Of a stretch of 18,868 nt of DNA, positions 1 to 6,778 are shown one piece after another. A program made the translations under genes and the position numbers. Source of the stretch: an uncultured Clostridiaceae bacterium (GTDB taxonomy: Bacteria; Bacillota; Clostridia; Lachnospirales; Lachnospiraceae); the NCBI GenBank assembly GCA_958441075.1, contig CAUCBQ010000021.1, positions 1 through 18,868 on the forward strand, given 5' to 3'. The number at the start of each line of letters is the position of its first letter. Position 1 is the first letter of the stretch. The notes under the pieces are model-generated. The model did no database searches and was not told the origin of the DNA. It saw only the letters and a program-made list of their open reading frames with translations.

Positions 1-12
1 GTCCGTGATAAC

Positions 13-51
13 AAAAAAAGCTGTAAACCCTTGAAAACAAAGGCTTACAGC
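13..51 (-). terminator. Rho-independent terminator of tRNA-Arg
   Basis: Read on the minus strand, a 10-bp stem (GCTGTAAGCC at 51-42 pairing with GGTTTACAGC at 29-20, one G-U pair) is followed directly by seven T residues at 19-13. It lies about 10 nt after the CCA end of the tRNA on the same strand. The stem is perfect only when read as minus-strand RNA, because the wobble would be an A-C mismatch on the plus strand. That fixes its direction. Confidence 0.88.
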
Positions 52-60
52 GTTGCTTAC

Positions 61-137
61 TGGCGTCCATGACAGGAATCGAACCTGCGGCGTTTCGCTT
101 AGGAGGCGAACCCTCTATCCTGCTGAGGTACATGGAC
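61..137 (-). tRNA. tRNA-Arg (anticodon CCU)
   Basis: A complete 77-nt cloverleaf can be folded by eye on the minus strand. The acceptor stem is GTCCATG/CATGGAC with discriminator G and an encoded CCA (63-61). The D arm is CCTC/GAGG. The anticodon stem TTCGC/GCGAA encloses the loop CTCCTAA, giving anticodon CCT, which reads AGG arginine codons. The T arm is GCAGG/CCTGT around the consensus loop TTCGATT. A strong terminator follows. I found no convincing promoter directly upstream, where a degenerate tRNA-like copy lies instead, so transcription may start beyond that copy. Confidence 0.95.
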
Positions 138-154
138 GTATATAAAATTTTCAG

Positions 155-219
155 TGTTGGGCGATTGTTCCAACAAGCCCTTAGGAGGGGGACGCTCTAT
201 CCTGCTGAGCTATTGACGC
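155..219 (-). pseudogene. Degenerate tRNA-Arg(CCU)-like sequence
   Basis: On the minus strand the 5' half resembles a tRNA: acceptor-like GCGTCAA, D arm GCTC/GAGC around AGCAGGATA, and an anticodon loop CTCCTAA identical to that of the intact tRNA-Arg(CCU) 18 nt downstream. The rest is broken. The outer two pairs of the anticodon stem are T-T and C-C mismatches. The T loop reads AACAATC where TTCAATC is expected, with two extra bases before the 3' T stem. No TTGACGC partner for the acceptor stem and no CCA follow. I read it as a decayed tRNA or tRNA-derived fragment. A functional non-canonical RNA is possible but unsupported. Confidence 0.6.
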
Positions 220-253
220 ACATACCTATGAAATTGTAACCAGTACAAATAGG

Positions 254-281
254 ACAGGCTGCGTTAACTCTCACAGCCTGT
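254..281 (-). terminator. Possible terminator after the MATE gene
   Basis: Perfect 8-bp inverted repeat ACAGGCTG (254-261) and CAGCCTGT (274-281) with a 12-nt loop, 31 nt past the MATE stop codon. In the minus direction the tract after the stem is only moderately T-rich (CCTATTTG), while the plus-strand flank is TTTTATAT. It is therefore a weak terminator for the MATE gene or one that works better in the opposite direction, where no gene ends. Confidence 0.4.
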
Positions 282-311
282 TTTATATCATACATGATTT
301 CCATCCAAAAA

Positions 312-1652
312 TCAAGTATCAAATCCTGCCCGTTCCCTCCGGTATGTCTTAACCAGCAGCGGAACCTCGGCAATCAGCATACCGATCCAGCCTGCCATAT
401 AGGCCAGAGGAAGGGCCTCGATCTCCATTCCCACAAGAAATACCAGCGGAAGAGCCGCCAGCACCCGTACACCCATATTGATAAAGCTGCTGATAAGGGT
501 AATTTTCAAATCTCCAATTCCCCTGAAATATCCCTGGATTCCGTTTGTAACTGCCGGAAGCAGATACATGGCTGCAATCAGATGAAGATAGCTTACTCCA
601 TGAAGGATTACCTCCTCATCCTTTACAAACATCAGCATGAGAGGTCTGGCAAAGAGAAAGCACACTGCAAAGACAGCTATTCCGTAAATCAGCTCCAGCC
701 TCATTCCGCAGCGGAAGCCTTCCCGCATCCGGTCTTTCTTTCCCGCGCCTTTATTCTGGGCCATCATAGCCGTCATGGCATGGGCAATATTCTGCTCCGG
801 CGTATAGGCAAAATCATCTATTCGGTTTACTACTGCAAATGCAGCCGCCACCGATACGCCCATAGTATTTACTATAGCCTGTATTCCCAGCTTTCCAAGC
901 TGAACCGTAGCCTGCTGCATAGCGGACGCCCAGCCGTAAGAAATAGTTTTCCTTAACAGTTTTCTGTCAAAAATAAGCCATTTCCTTCCCAGTCGGAGCA
1001 CCGGAACCTTTTTCTGTATGTAAATGACGCAAAACAGACAGCAAAGAGCCTCGCTGATCACTGTTGCAACAGCACAGCCGTTGCTTCCGGCCCTTAATAT
1101 TACTACAAAAAACAGATCCCCGAAAATATTCAGCACTGCACTGATGATCAGAAAATAAAGAGGCGTGCTGCTGTCTCCCAGAGCCCTTAATGTACTGGAA
1201 AAGAAGTTGTACAAAAAGGTAAACATCAGCCCCCAGAAAATGATCCTCAAATACTCCTTTGTCATCTGCATAATAGACGGATCTACCTGCATGAGCATCA
1301 GAATCGGCTCTGCAAATATAACGCAGAGCAGGGTCAGAATAATGGAAAATACCATTCCCGATATCATAGTTGTGCTGATCTGCCGATGAAGCGTATCATA
1401 GTCTCTGGCCCCATACTGAGTGCCCATAAGAATTGCTGCTCCCATGCAAAGCCCATTGAGAAAAAGAATCATCAGCGTGGTAATAGGATTGCAGATTCCC
1501 ACTGCCGCCAGCGCTTCCTTTCCAACAAAATGGCCCACGATGATACTGTCCACTGCATTGTAGGTCAGCTGGAAAAGATTTCCCAGCACAAGCGGCACTG
1601 TGAACTGCACCAGCATGGGCATTATTTTTCCGGTGGTCATGTCTTTTGTCAT
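312..1652 (-). CDS. MATE family multidrug/cation antiporter
   Basis: A 446-residue polytopic membrane protein of the multidrug and toxic compound extrusion family, which exports cationic compounds or metabolites by exchange with Na+ or H+. The length matches the usual 440-480 residues, and two related halves of hydrophobic segments are visible. The N-terminal pattern with P-x-V-L-G-N-L-F-Q-x-x-Y-N-x-x-D-S-I-I-V-G is diagnostic of the DinF/NorM-like clostridial MATE group. The chosen ATG has an AAGGGAG ribosome binding site 8 nt upstream. It is a single-gene unit with its own promoter at 1718-1745, separated from the potassium operon upstream on the same strand. The substrate cannot be read from sequence; many such clostridial genes are annotated only as MATE efflux transporters. 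Confidence 0.9.
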   Translation of the reverse strand: MTKDMTTGKIMPMLVQFTVPLVLGNLFQLTYNAVDSIIVGHFVGKEALAAVGICNPITTLMILFLNGLCMGAAILMGTQYGARDYDTLHRQISTTMISGMVFSIILTLLCVIFAEPILMLMQVDPSIMQMTKEYLRIIFWGLMFTFLYNFFSSTLRALGDSSTPLYFLIISAVLNIFGDLFFVVILRAGSNGCAVATVISEALCCLFCVIYIQKKVPVLRLGRKWLIFDRKLLRKTISYGWASAMQQATVQLGKLGIQAIVNTMGVSVAAAFAVVNRIDDFAYTPEQNIAHAMTAMMAQNKGAGKKDRMREGFRCGMRLELIYGIAVFAVCFLFARPLMLMFVKDEEVILHGVSYLHLIAAMYLLPAVTNGIQGYFRGIGDLKITLISSFINMGVRVLAALPLVFLVGMEIEALPLAYMAGWIGMLIAEVPLLVKTYRRERAGFDT

Positions 1653-1703
1653 ACTGCATTTCTCCCTTGTCTTTCACCGTCAAACAATCATTCTGACGCA
1701 AAA

Positions 1704-1717
1704 TGTAAACACTTACA
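1704..1717. promoter_or_regulatory. Possible operator at the MATE transcription start
   Basis: An imperfect palindrome, TGTAAACACTTACA (arms TGTAA/TTACA), sits immediately downstream of the -10 box of the MATE promoter, over the predicted transcription start. This is a usual position for a TetR, MarR or GntR-type repressor site. No regulator gene for it is adjacent, so the assignment rests on position and symmetry only. Confidence 0.35.
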
Positions 1718-1745
1718 ATTCTAGTGCATTTTGAGAGAATGTCAA
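1718..1745 (-). promoter_or_regulatory. Sigma-A-type promoter of the MATE gene
   Basis: On the minus strand a consensus -35 TTGACA (1745-1740) and a -10 TAGAAT (1723-1718) are separated by 16 bp. It lies between the response regulator stop and the MATE start and gives a leader of about 60 nt. Confidence 0.75.
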
Positions 1746-1770
1746 GGAAAAACCGCTTTATCCGGCATTT

Positions 1771-2472
1771 TTACTCCACCTTCATCATCCGGTACCCCAC
1801 CCCAATATGAGTCTGGATATACTGTGGAGAATCCGGCTCGCTTTCCAGCTTTTTACGCAGGGTCGCCATAAAAACACGCAGGGACGCTATATCATTATTC
1901 CAGCTGCTTCCCCATACCCGCTGTGTGATATAGGTGTGTGTCAGAACCTTTCCCACATTCTGAGCCATAAGGCAGAGAAGCTTGTACTCTATGGGTGTTA
2001 AATGCATCTCTTTATCTCCCAGATAAGCGCAGCCTGCTCCGTAATCAATCCGCAGCCTTCCATTTGTAAATATGGAATCTCTTCCTGAACCGTCGCCATT
2101 CATAACTGCAAGACGTCTCTGGGTAACTCGCAGTCTGGCAAGGAGCTCCTCTACGGAAAACGGCTTTGTCAGATAATCATCTGCCCCTGCATCCAGGGCA
2201 TCAATCTTATCTGTATCCTCACTTCTGGCACTAATTACGATGATCGGGACATTTGACCAGCTTCGGACTCTTTTTATAACTTCCATACCGTCCATATCCG
2301 GAAGTCCCAGATCCAGCAGAATAATATCGGGATTCTGGGAAGCAGTGGCTAAAACCCCCGCCTCCCCTCCGGCAGCAGTATGAAACCTATAATCATTTGC
2401 TTTTAATGTGGTAGTGATCAGATTACGCACGGGAGCATCATCCTCGATCACTAAAATCAATGGTTTGTTCAT
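1771..2472 (-). CDS. kdpE: KdpE-like response regulator (OmpR/PhoB family)
   Basis: A 233-residue two-domain DNA-binding response regulator. The receiver domain (about 1-120) has the acidic pocket E10-D11-D12, phospho-acceptor D54 in LLDLGLPDMDG, and K103 in the LTKPF motif. A winged-helix OmpR-type output domain (about 135-232) contains LTPIEYKLLCLMAQN and ends in GVGYRM. Receiver and linker features resemble KdpE. The start codon lies inside the kinase gene, with a 35-nt overlap, and is supported by AGAGGAGGT at 2489-2481. It is the last gene of the ktrB-ktrA-kinase-regulator operon and presumably controls that operon through the 11-bp repeats at 5641-5680. The symbol reflects family resemblance; no kdpFABC genes are present in the window. 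Confidence 0.88.
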   Translation of the reverse strand: MNKPLILVIEDDAPVRNLITTTLKANDYRFHTAAGGEAGVLATASQNPDIILLDLGLPDMDGMEVIKRVRSWSNVPIIVISARSEDTDKIDALDAGADDYLTKPFSVEELLARLRVTQRRLAVMNGDGSGRDSIFTNGRLRIDYGAGCAYLGDKEMHLTPIEYKLLCLMAQNVGKVLTHTYITQRVWGSSWNNDIASLRVFMATLRKKLESEPDSPQYIQTHIGVGYRMMKVE

Positions 2473-3550
2473 GCAGTGTTACCTCCTCTGCAGGCAGTGT
2501 AAATGTAAATACAGCTCCCTGAGGTTTATTGTCTGAAACCCATATCTCTCCTCCGTGTGCCAGAATAATAGATCTGCACAGCCCCAGTCCCAGCCCCAAA
2601 CTTCTGCGTCCGTCCGCAGCCCGGTTTGTTCCCGTATAGAACATATCAAATACCTTTGATTTCTGATCATCCGGTATCCCCGGTCCTGTATCACGGACTG
2701 ATACTACCACCATGCCATCCTTTTTTTCTGTATGGATCTCAATCCCGGCGCCTTCAGGCGTATATTTCACGGCATTATCCACCAGATTAATGACCACCTG
2801 AACAATCAGTCTGGCGTCCATTCTTCCAAGAATAAATTCCTCATCGCTGCTGACCTCTATTTTCCGGCCGCCCCGGTTCCGATCCGTATGGCGAAGCGCC
2901 TCGGCGATTACCTCATCCATCAGCTCCGCAGATATCCGAAGATCCATCCGGCCGTCCTCAATTCTGGTAACGGACAGAAGATTTTCCACCAGCTTGATCA
3001 GCCATATGGAATCATCATAAATATCTCTGTAAATCTGCATCCTGATTTCCTGGCTGAATTCATTTTCATTGGAAAGCAGGTTGCTGGCATTCCCGGAAAT
3101 CGATGTAAGAGGCGTTCTGAGATCGTGGGAGATGGACCGCAGAAGATCCGCCCGAAGCTGCTCCTTTTCAATCTGCATAGCTGCCTGGGCAGATTCTCTT
3201 GCATACTCCTTCATTTTAGAGGCCAGAGATCCGGTAATAAGAGCCACCAGAAACATGATGCCAAATGTCACCGGATAGCTGGGATCATAGGCCCGTAGGG
3301 TAAAACGGGGTACTGTAAACAGAAAATTAAAAGTCAGTACACTGATCACGGATGCCAGAATGCTGTACCTCCAGCTGGCTGTAATGATGGAGATAATCAG
3401 CACTCCCAGAATATAGACCGCAATAATATTGGCCTCCGGAATCTTAAGCTTCGAAAACAGAAGCCCTACCAGCGTAGCCGCAGCCAAAATCCCCCCTGTC
3501 CGGCCTGCATCCCTTATAACGCTGTGTTTTTTGTCGGAAAATGATTTCAT
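2438..3550 (-). CDS. kdpD: Short KdpD-like sensor histidine kinase
   Basis: A 370-residue membrane histidine kinase. Residues about 18-110 form the four closely spaced membrane segments of the KdpD transmembrane domain (DUF4118 type). The HisKA domain follows with the phosphorylated H142 in SISHDLRTPLTSISG, then an ATPase domain with N box VINLVDNAVKYTPEG, G1 box RDTGPGIP and G2 box GLGLGL. Classical KdpD is near 900 residues, with an N-terminal KdpD/universal-stress-like cytoplasmic region before the membrane segments. That region and a GAF domain are absent here, so the protein starts almost at the first membrane helix. Its ATG overlaps the ktrA stop codon (ATGA) and has no clear ribosome binding site, which suggests translational coupling. 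Likely input is potassium or turgor, by analogy only. Confidence 0.88.
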   Translation of the reverse strand: MKSFSDKKHSVIRDAGRTGGILAAATLVGLLFSKLKIPEANIIAVYILGVLIISIITASWRYSILASVISVLTFNFLFTVPRFTLRAYDPSYPVTFGIMFLVALITGSLASKMKEYARESAQAAMQIEKEQLRADLLRSISHDLRTPLTSISGNASNLLSNENEFSQEIRMQIYRDIYDDSIWLIKLVENLLSVTRIEDGRMDLRISAELMDEVIAEALRHTDRNRGGRKIEVSSDEEFILGRMDARLIVQVVINLVDNAVKYTPEGAGIEIHTEKKDGMVVVSVRDTGPGIPDDQKSKVFDMFYTGTNRAADGRRSLGLGLGLCRSIILAHGGEIWVSDNKPQGAVFTFTLPAEEVTLHEQTIDFSDRG

Positions 3551-4194
3551 ATCTTAAAACATTTCTGGATATCCCGGCTCTCTCCCAGCACAAGCATGGT
3601 AGCGTCCCCGGTAAGCAGGGTATCTGGACGAACGGACATATCCAGTTTTCCATCCCGTTTTAAGGCCATAATATTAATATTAAACTTCTTTCGTATATCT
3701 ACCTGCCCAACGGTTTTTCCCACCCAGTTTTCAGGCATTTCAATCTCAAATATTGCGTGTGTATCACTAAGCTGCACATAGTCAAATATATGCTCTGAGC
3801 TGTAGCGGATCGCTGTCCAGTTCGCCACCTGCTTTTCCGGATAAACGATCTCATCTGCCCCGTTTCGCAAAAGAAAACGTGCGTGCACATCTCTGGAGGC
3901 ACGGGAAACAACCATTCTGGCTCCAAGATCCTTTAAATAAGCGGTTGTCTCCAGAGAGCTCTGAAAATCACTGGCAATCGCCACAATACACACATCGAAA
4001 TTGCTTACGCCCAGAGTTTCCAGAAACTCCATATTTGTGCTGTCTCCGATCTGAGCATTTGTTACATAGGACATCACGGCCTCTACCCGGTCCTCCTGCT
4101 TGTCCACTGCCATAACCTGATGGTCCAGCTCATATAATTTTTCTGCCACATGACGGCCGAAGCGGCCCAGTCCAATCAGTAAAATTGATTTCAT
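3547..4194 (-). CDS. ktrA: Potassium uptake regulatory subunit KtrA (TrkA family)
   Basis: A 215-residue soluble RCK protein that gates the KtrB/TrkH-type potassium channel on the inner face of the membrane. The N-terminal Rossmann domain (1-130) has the nucleotide-binding motif G-L-G-R-F-G at 8-13 and the second-strand acidic residue in MAVDKQ. The C-terminal part (about 135-215) is an RCK_C domain, a known site for c-di-AMP in Firmicute KtrA proteins. The length is typical of single-RCK KtrA and about half that of tandem-RCK TrkA of Proteobacteria. A GGGGAG site 5 nt before the ATG supports the start. It begins 17 nt after ktrB and overlaps the kinase gene by 4 nt. Confidence 0.93.
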   Translation of the reverse strand: MKSILLIGLGRFGRHVAEKLYELDHQVMAVDKQEDRVEAVMSYVTNAQIGDSTNMEFLETLGVSNFDVCIVAIASDFQSSLETTAYLKDLGARMVVSRASRDVHARFLLRNGADEIVYPEKQVANWTAIRYSSEHIFDYVQLSDTHAIFEIEMPENWVGKTVGQVDIRKKFNINIMALKRDGKLDMSVRPDTLLTGDATMLVLGESRDIQKCFKI

Positions 4195-4211
4195 AATTAC
4201 TCCCCTTTCTC

Positions 4212-5555
4212 TTATCCCACAGTAATTTTTTCCTGAGGCAGTCTTGAAACGTGTGGTTTCACTCCGGAAATAGCCGCATAGACCAGCGTCAGTCCGCCTA
4301 CTCTTCCGCAGTACATTAAAAGAATCAGAATAATCCGTGAAGCCCCGCTCAGCTGCGGTGTGATACCCAGTGTCAGCCCCACAGTAGCGATAGCAGAGGC
4401 CGTTTCATAAATACAGGTCAGGATAGGAAGCCCTTCCAGATAGCTGATAAAAAGCGCGCCTCCGATACAAAGGGTGATATACATAATCATTACAACGGCT
4501 GCATAACGTACTGTTTCCTCTGAAATACGCCGTCCGTAGCACTGAGCGTCCTCCTTGCGGTAAAATATCGCCCAGGCAGACAAAAGCAGCACTGCCAGCG
4601 TAGTCGTTTTCATACCGCCTGCCGTAGATCCCGGAGAACCTCCTATGAGCATCAGCATAGCTGTCAGAAGCTGTCCCGGCTCGCTCATGGCAGTCAGATC
4701 TACTGTATTAAAGCCTGCTGTTCGCGGAGTTATGGACTGAAACAGAGAAGCCAGAAGCCGCACTCCCTGATCCTGCCACTTAGGCCCGCTAAATTCAAAA
4801 AAATAAAAAATCACAGCCGGAATCAGAATCAAAAGTGCCGTTGTGGTAAGAATCACCTTGCTCTGCATCCTGTATTTTCTCCAACACTGCCTGTTGGTCC
4901 ATATATCCTCCCAGGTAAGGAAACCCAGACCGCCCACTACAATCAGCAGCATAATCGTAATGTTGATTACAGGATGCCCCACATAATGTGTCAGGGAAGA
5001 GAATTCCTCCCTTACGCCCATAAGATCAAATCCCGCATTGCAGAAAGCGGAAATAGAATGAAATACCGCATACCAGATTCCTTTTAAAAAACCAAAATCC
5101 TTAATAAACTGCGGCGCCATCAAAACAGCTCCCGTAAGCTCCACAATAAAGGTGCCTTTTAAAATAAATCCCGTAAAACGGACGATTCCTCCCACCTTGG
5201 GAGCCGAAATCGCATCCTGCATGGTACTGCGCTCTCTGAGGCCGATCTTCTTTCCCGATACCATAGCCAGCGCCACGGCTACAGTCACTACACCCATTCC
5301 GCCTACCTGAATCAGCGCAATAATCACAAACTGACCAAACTCTGTCCAGTATGTGGCCGTATCATGAACGATGAGTCCCGTCACACATACAGCCGATGTG
5401 GAGGTAAACAGCGCATCTAAAAATGACGCCCCTCCCGGTCCTCTGGATGATATGGGGAGCATCAAAAGCAGCGCTCCCAAAAGAATTACTCCCATAAATC
5501 CAAAAATAATGATCTGAGCGGATGTAAGGTGCTTTTTTCTGCCCTGAACATTCAT
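4212..5555 (-). CDS. ktrB: Potassium channel subunit KtrB (TrkH family)
   Basis: A 447-residue membrane protein that forms the potassium-conducting pore. All four selectivity-filter loops of the superfamily of K+ transporters are visible with their glycines: TSAVCVTGL (G60), FCNAGFD (G175), PRTAGFN (G281) and ATVGLTLG (G393). The intramembrane gating loop GGSPGSTAGGMK lies at 305-316. Length and short N-terminus fit KtrB rather than the longer TrkH. The ATG has a GGAGGT site 7 nt upstream. It is the first gene of the potassium operon, and its upstream region carries four 11-bp-spaced repeats and a weak promoter, suggesting activator-dependent expression by the co-encoded regulator. Confidence 0.93.
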   Translation of the reverse strand: MNVQGRKKHLTSAQIIIFGFMGVILLGALLLMLPISSRGPGGASFLDALFTSTSAVCVTGLIVHDTATYWTEFGQFVIIALIQVGGMGVVTVAVALAMVSGKKIGLRERSTMQDAISAPKVGGIVRFTGFILKGTFIVELTGAVLMAPQFIKDFGFLKGIWYAVFHSISAFCNAGFDLMGVREEFSSLTHYVGHPVINITIMLLIVVGGLGFLTWEDIWTNRQCWRKYRMQSKVILTTTALLILIPAVIFYFFEFSGPKWQDQGVRLLASLFQSITPRTAGFNTVDLTAMSEPGQLLTAMLMLIGGSPGSTAGGMKTTTLAVLLLSAWAIFYRKEDAQCYGRRISEETVRYAAVVMIMYITLCIGGALFISYLEGLPILTCIYETASAIATVGLTLGITPQLSGASRIILILLMYCGRVGGLTLVYAAISGVKPHVSRLPQEKITVG

Positions 5556-5591
5556 AAATAATACCTCCGGTTATTGTCTCTGTAATAGGTA

Positions 5592-5620
5592 ATTATGCCA
5601 TATAGTTCGAAAAGATTGTG
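5592..5620 (-). promoter_or_regulatory. Candidate activator-dependent promoter of ktrB operon
   Basis: On the minus strand a good -10 box CATAAT (5597-5592) has at 17 bp only a poor -35 (CACAAT, 5620-5615). The repeats at 5641-5680 end about 20 bp upstream of that -35. A weak -35 next to an array of activator repeats is the usual arrangement for PhoB/OmpR-family activation. The leader would be about 30 nt. Confidence 0.45.
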
Positions 5621-5640
5621 TTAAGACTGAAAACACCGGT

Positions 5641-5680
5641 ATAAAGATTGTATAAAGACGGCATAAAGACGATATAAGGA
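5641..5680. promoter_or_regulatory. Four 11-bp-spaced direct repeats, probable KdpE-like binding array
   Basis: ATAAAGA occurs at 5641-5647, 5652-5658 and 5663-5669, with a fourth variant ATAAGGA at 5674-5680. The spacing is exactly 11 bp each time, one helical turn. On the coding strand of the operon the unit reads TCTTTAT. Tandem sites with 11-bp spacing are the standard recognition pattern of OmpR/PhoB-family regulators, and such a regulator is encoded in this operon. The array lies between the araC-family stop codon and the ktrB promoter. Confidence 0.7.
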
Positions 5681-5686
5681 ATATGC

Positions 5687-6517
5687 CTAAAAATCTCCGC
5701 TTTTATCCATATCCGGCAGCTCCATCGCCGCCTTATCTGTAGGTGCACAGCCAAACATCTTTCGGTAAGCCCTGAAAAAGCTGGAATAATCTCCAAATCC
5801 GGCTCTGGATGCTGCCTCTGCAGCCGGCGCCCCCATAGCCAGCTCCTTTCTGGCAATCGCCATACGCTTATAAAGAATATACCGGGCTACTGTCGTTCCC
5901 GTAGCCTGACGAAATACAGCTGTCAGGTGATTCCTGCTCATAAAAAACCGCTCTGCCAGTCCTTCTACAGTCAACGGGTCATTCAAATGGCTGTTGATAT
6001 AACGAATCACCTCCTGAGCCTGCCCCTCTGAGGCATGAGCATGTCCTCCTCCTCTGGCATATATTGCAGAAATACCTGCCAAAAGCGACAGAATTCGTGT
6101 GCGAATTGCAATATTCTGCAGCTCTTTTCCGTAGGTTCCACATTCCTCAATGGCATGAAAATACCATTCAACGGGAAACTGTTCCTCCAGACATCCCCAC
6201 CCCTTTCCGAAGGGATTTAACAGGAGCTCCCGCTCCGTTCCATTTAAAAGGTCTCCTGTGAAATGAACCCGGATTCTGTCATACTCATTTCCATCCAACA
6301 CCCTCAAACCATGAAAACAGCCGGGAGCAATTACCAAAAGGCTTCCCGGACGGGGACAGTAAGATCTTCCTTCCAGAAGATACTCCACATTCCCCGTTAT
6401 CATATAATAAATCTCATAGCTGTTGTGACAGTGCATTTTATATTCCATGTCTGCCTCATCACTGCGGGTGTGGGCATAAATCACCTGTTCTGTCTTAAAG
6501 CTGACCTCCTGGTACAC
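5687..6517 (-). CDS. AraC family transcriptional regulator
   Basis: A 276-residue regulator. The N-terminal cupin-like ligand domain (about 10-140) has the HCHNSYEIYYMITG pattern common in sugar-responsive AraC proteins. A C-terminal double helix-turn-helix domain (about 168-265) contains NPLTVEGLAERFFMS-type and AGFGDYSSFFRAYRKMFG-type motifs. The start is GTG at 6517, selected by AGGAGG at 6530-6525 with 7-nt spacing; an overlapping out-of-frame ATG one base earlier on the message would not give this protein. It is transcribed alone, upstream of and on the same strand as the ktr operon, and I see no strong terminator between them. Ligand and target genes cannot be told from the window. Confidence 0.9.
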   Translation of the reverse strand: MYQEVSFKTEQVIYAHTRSDEADMEYKMHCHNSYEIYYMITGNVEYLLEGRSYCPRPGSLLVIAPGCFHGLRVLDGNEYDRIRVHFTGDLLNGTERELLLNPFGKGWGCLEEQFPVEWYFHAIEECGTYGKELQNIAIRTRILSLLAGISAIYARGGGHAHASEGQAQEVIRYINSHLNDPLTVEGLAERFFMSRNHLTAVFRQATGTTVARYILYKRMAIARKELAMGAPAAEAASRAGFGDYSSFFRAYRKMFGCAPTDKAAMELPDMDKSGDF

Positions 6518-6550
6518 ATTATTTCCTCCTGACGCTCTCTGTCCGGCCCA

Positions 6551-6568
6551 GTCCGGGGCCGCATATTT
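6551..6568 (-). other. Small hairpin in the leader of the AraC-family gene
   Basis: On the minus strand CGGCCC and GGGCCG form a 6-bp GC-only stem with a 6-nt loop about 20 nt upstream of the ribosome binding site of the AraC-family gene. It has no T tract, so it is not a terminator. It could affect messenger stability or translation, or have no function. Confidence 0.3.
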
Positions 6569-6581
6569 TTTATTATTTATC

Positions 6582-6609
6582 AGTTTATCAGAGTTTGTGC
6601 ATTTTGCAA
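6582..6609 (-). promoter_or_regulatory. Candidate promoter of the AraC-family gene
   Basis: On the minus strand TTGCAA (6609-6604) and TAAACT (6587-6582) are separated by 16 bp, in an AT-rich stretch upstream of the GTG start. Both boxes deviate from consensus, so this is a modest prediction. Confidence 0.35.
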
Positions 6610-6729
6610 TATTTCTTTTTCATTTCACAATGGAAATCCCCATCCGGATATACTATAATCCCTTTTGTAAACAAAAACCGAAAGGGCCCTCCCCCTTTCA
6701 CACATTTTATCCCCCCTTTATACACATAG

Positions 6730-6762
6730 AAAAGACCAGGTATCCCCAGTACCTGGTCTTTT
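6730..6762 (-). terminator. Terminator of aspA (near-symmetrical)
   Basis: A perfect 13-bp inverted repeat, AAAAGACCAGGTA (6730-6742) and TACCTGGTCTTTT (6750-6762), with a 7-nt loop, ends 17 nt after the aspA stop codon. The minus-strand read finishes in TTTTCTATG. The A/T ends make it able to work in both directions, but only aspA needs it here. Confidence 0.85.
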
Positions 6763-6778
6763 GCTGTTTCATTAATCC

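Noticed and set aside
294..956. 220-codon open frame on the plus strand opposite the MATE gene
   Set aside because: No family resemblance and a low-complexity His/Ser/Arg composition; the minus-strand MATE protein explains this DNA.
1745..1775. Possible terminator after the response regulator (CCG-GATAAAG-CGG then TTTTT on the minus strand)
   Set aside because: Only three or four stem pairs with a bulge. It might reduce read-through into the MATE gene but is too weak to list as a feature.
2732..3298. 188-codon plus-strand open frame opposite the sensor kinase
   Set aside because: It is a complement shadow of the HisKA and ATPase domains, with no start signal or recognisable content.
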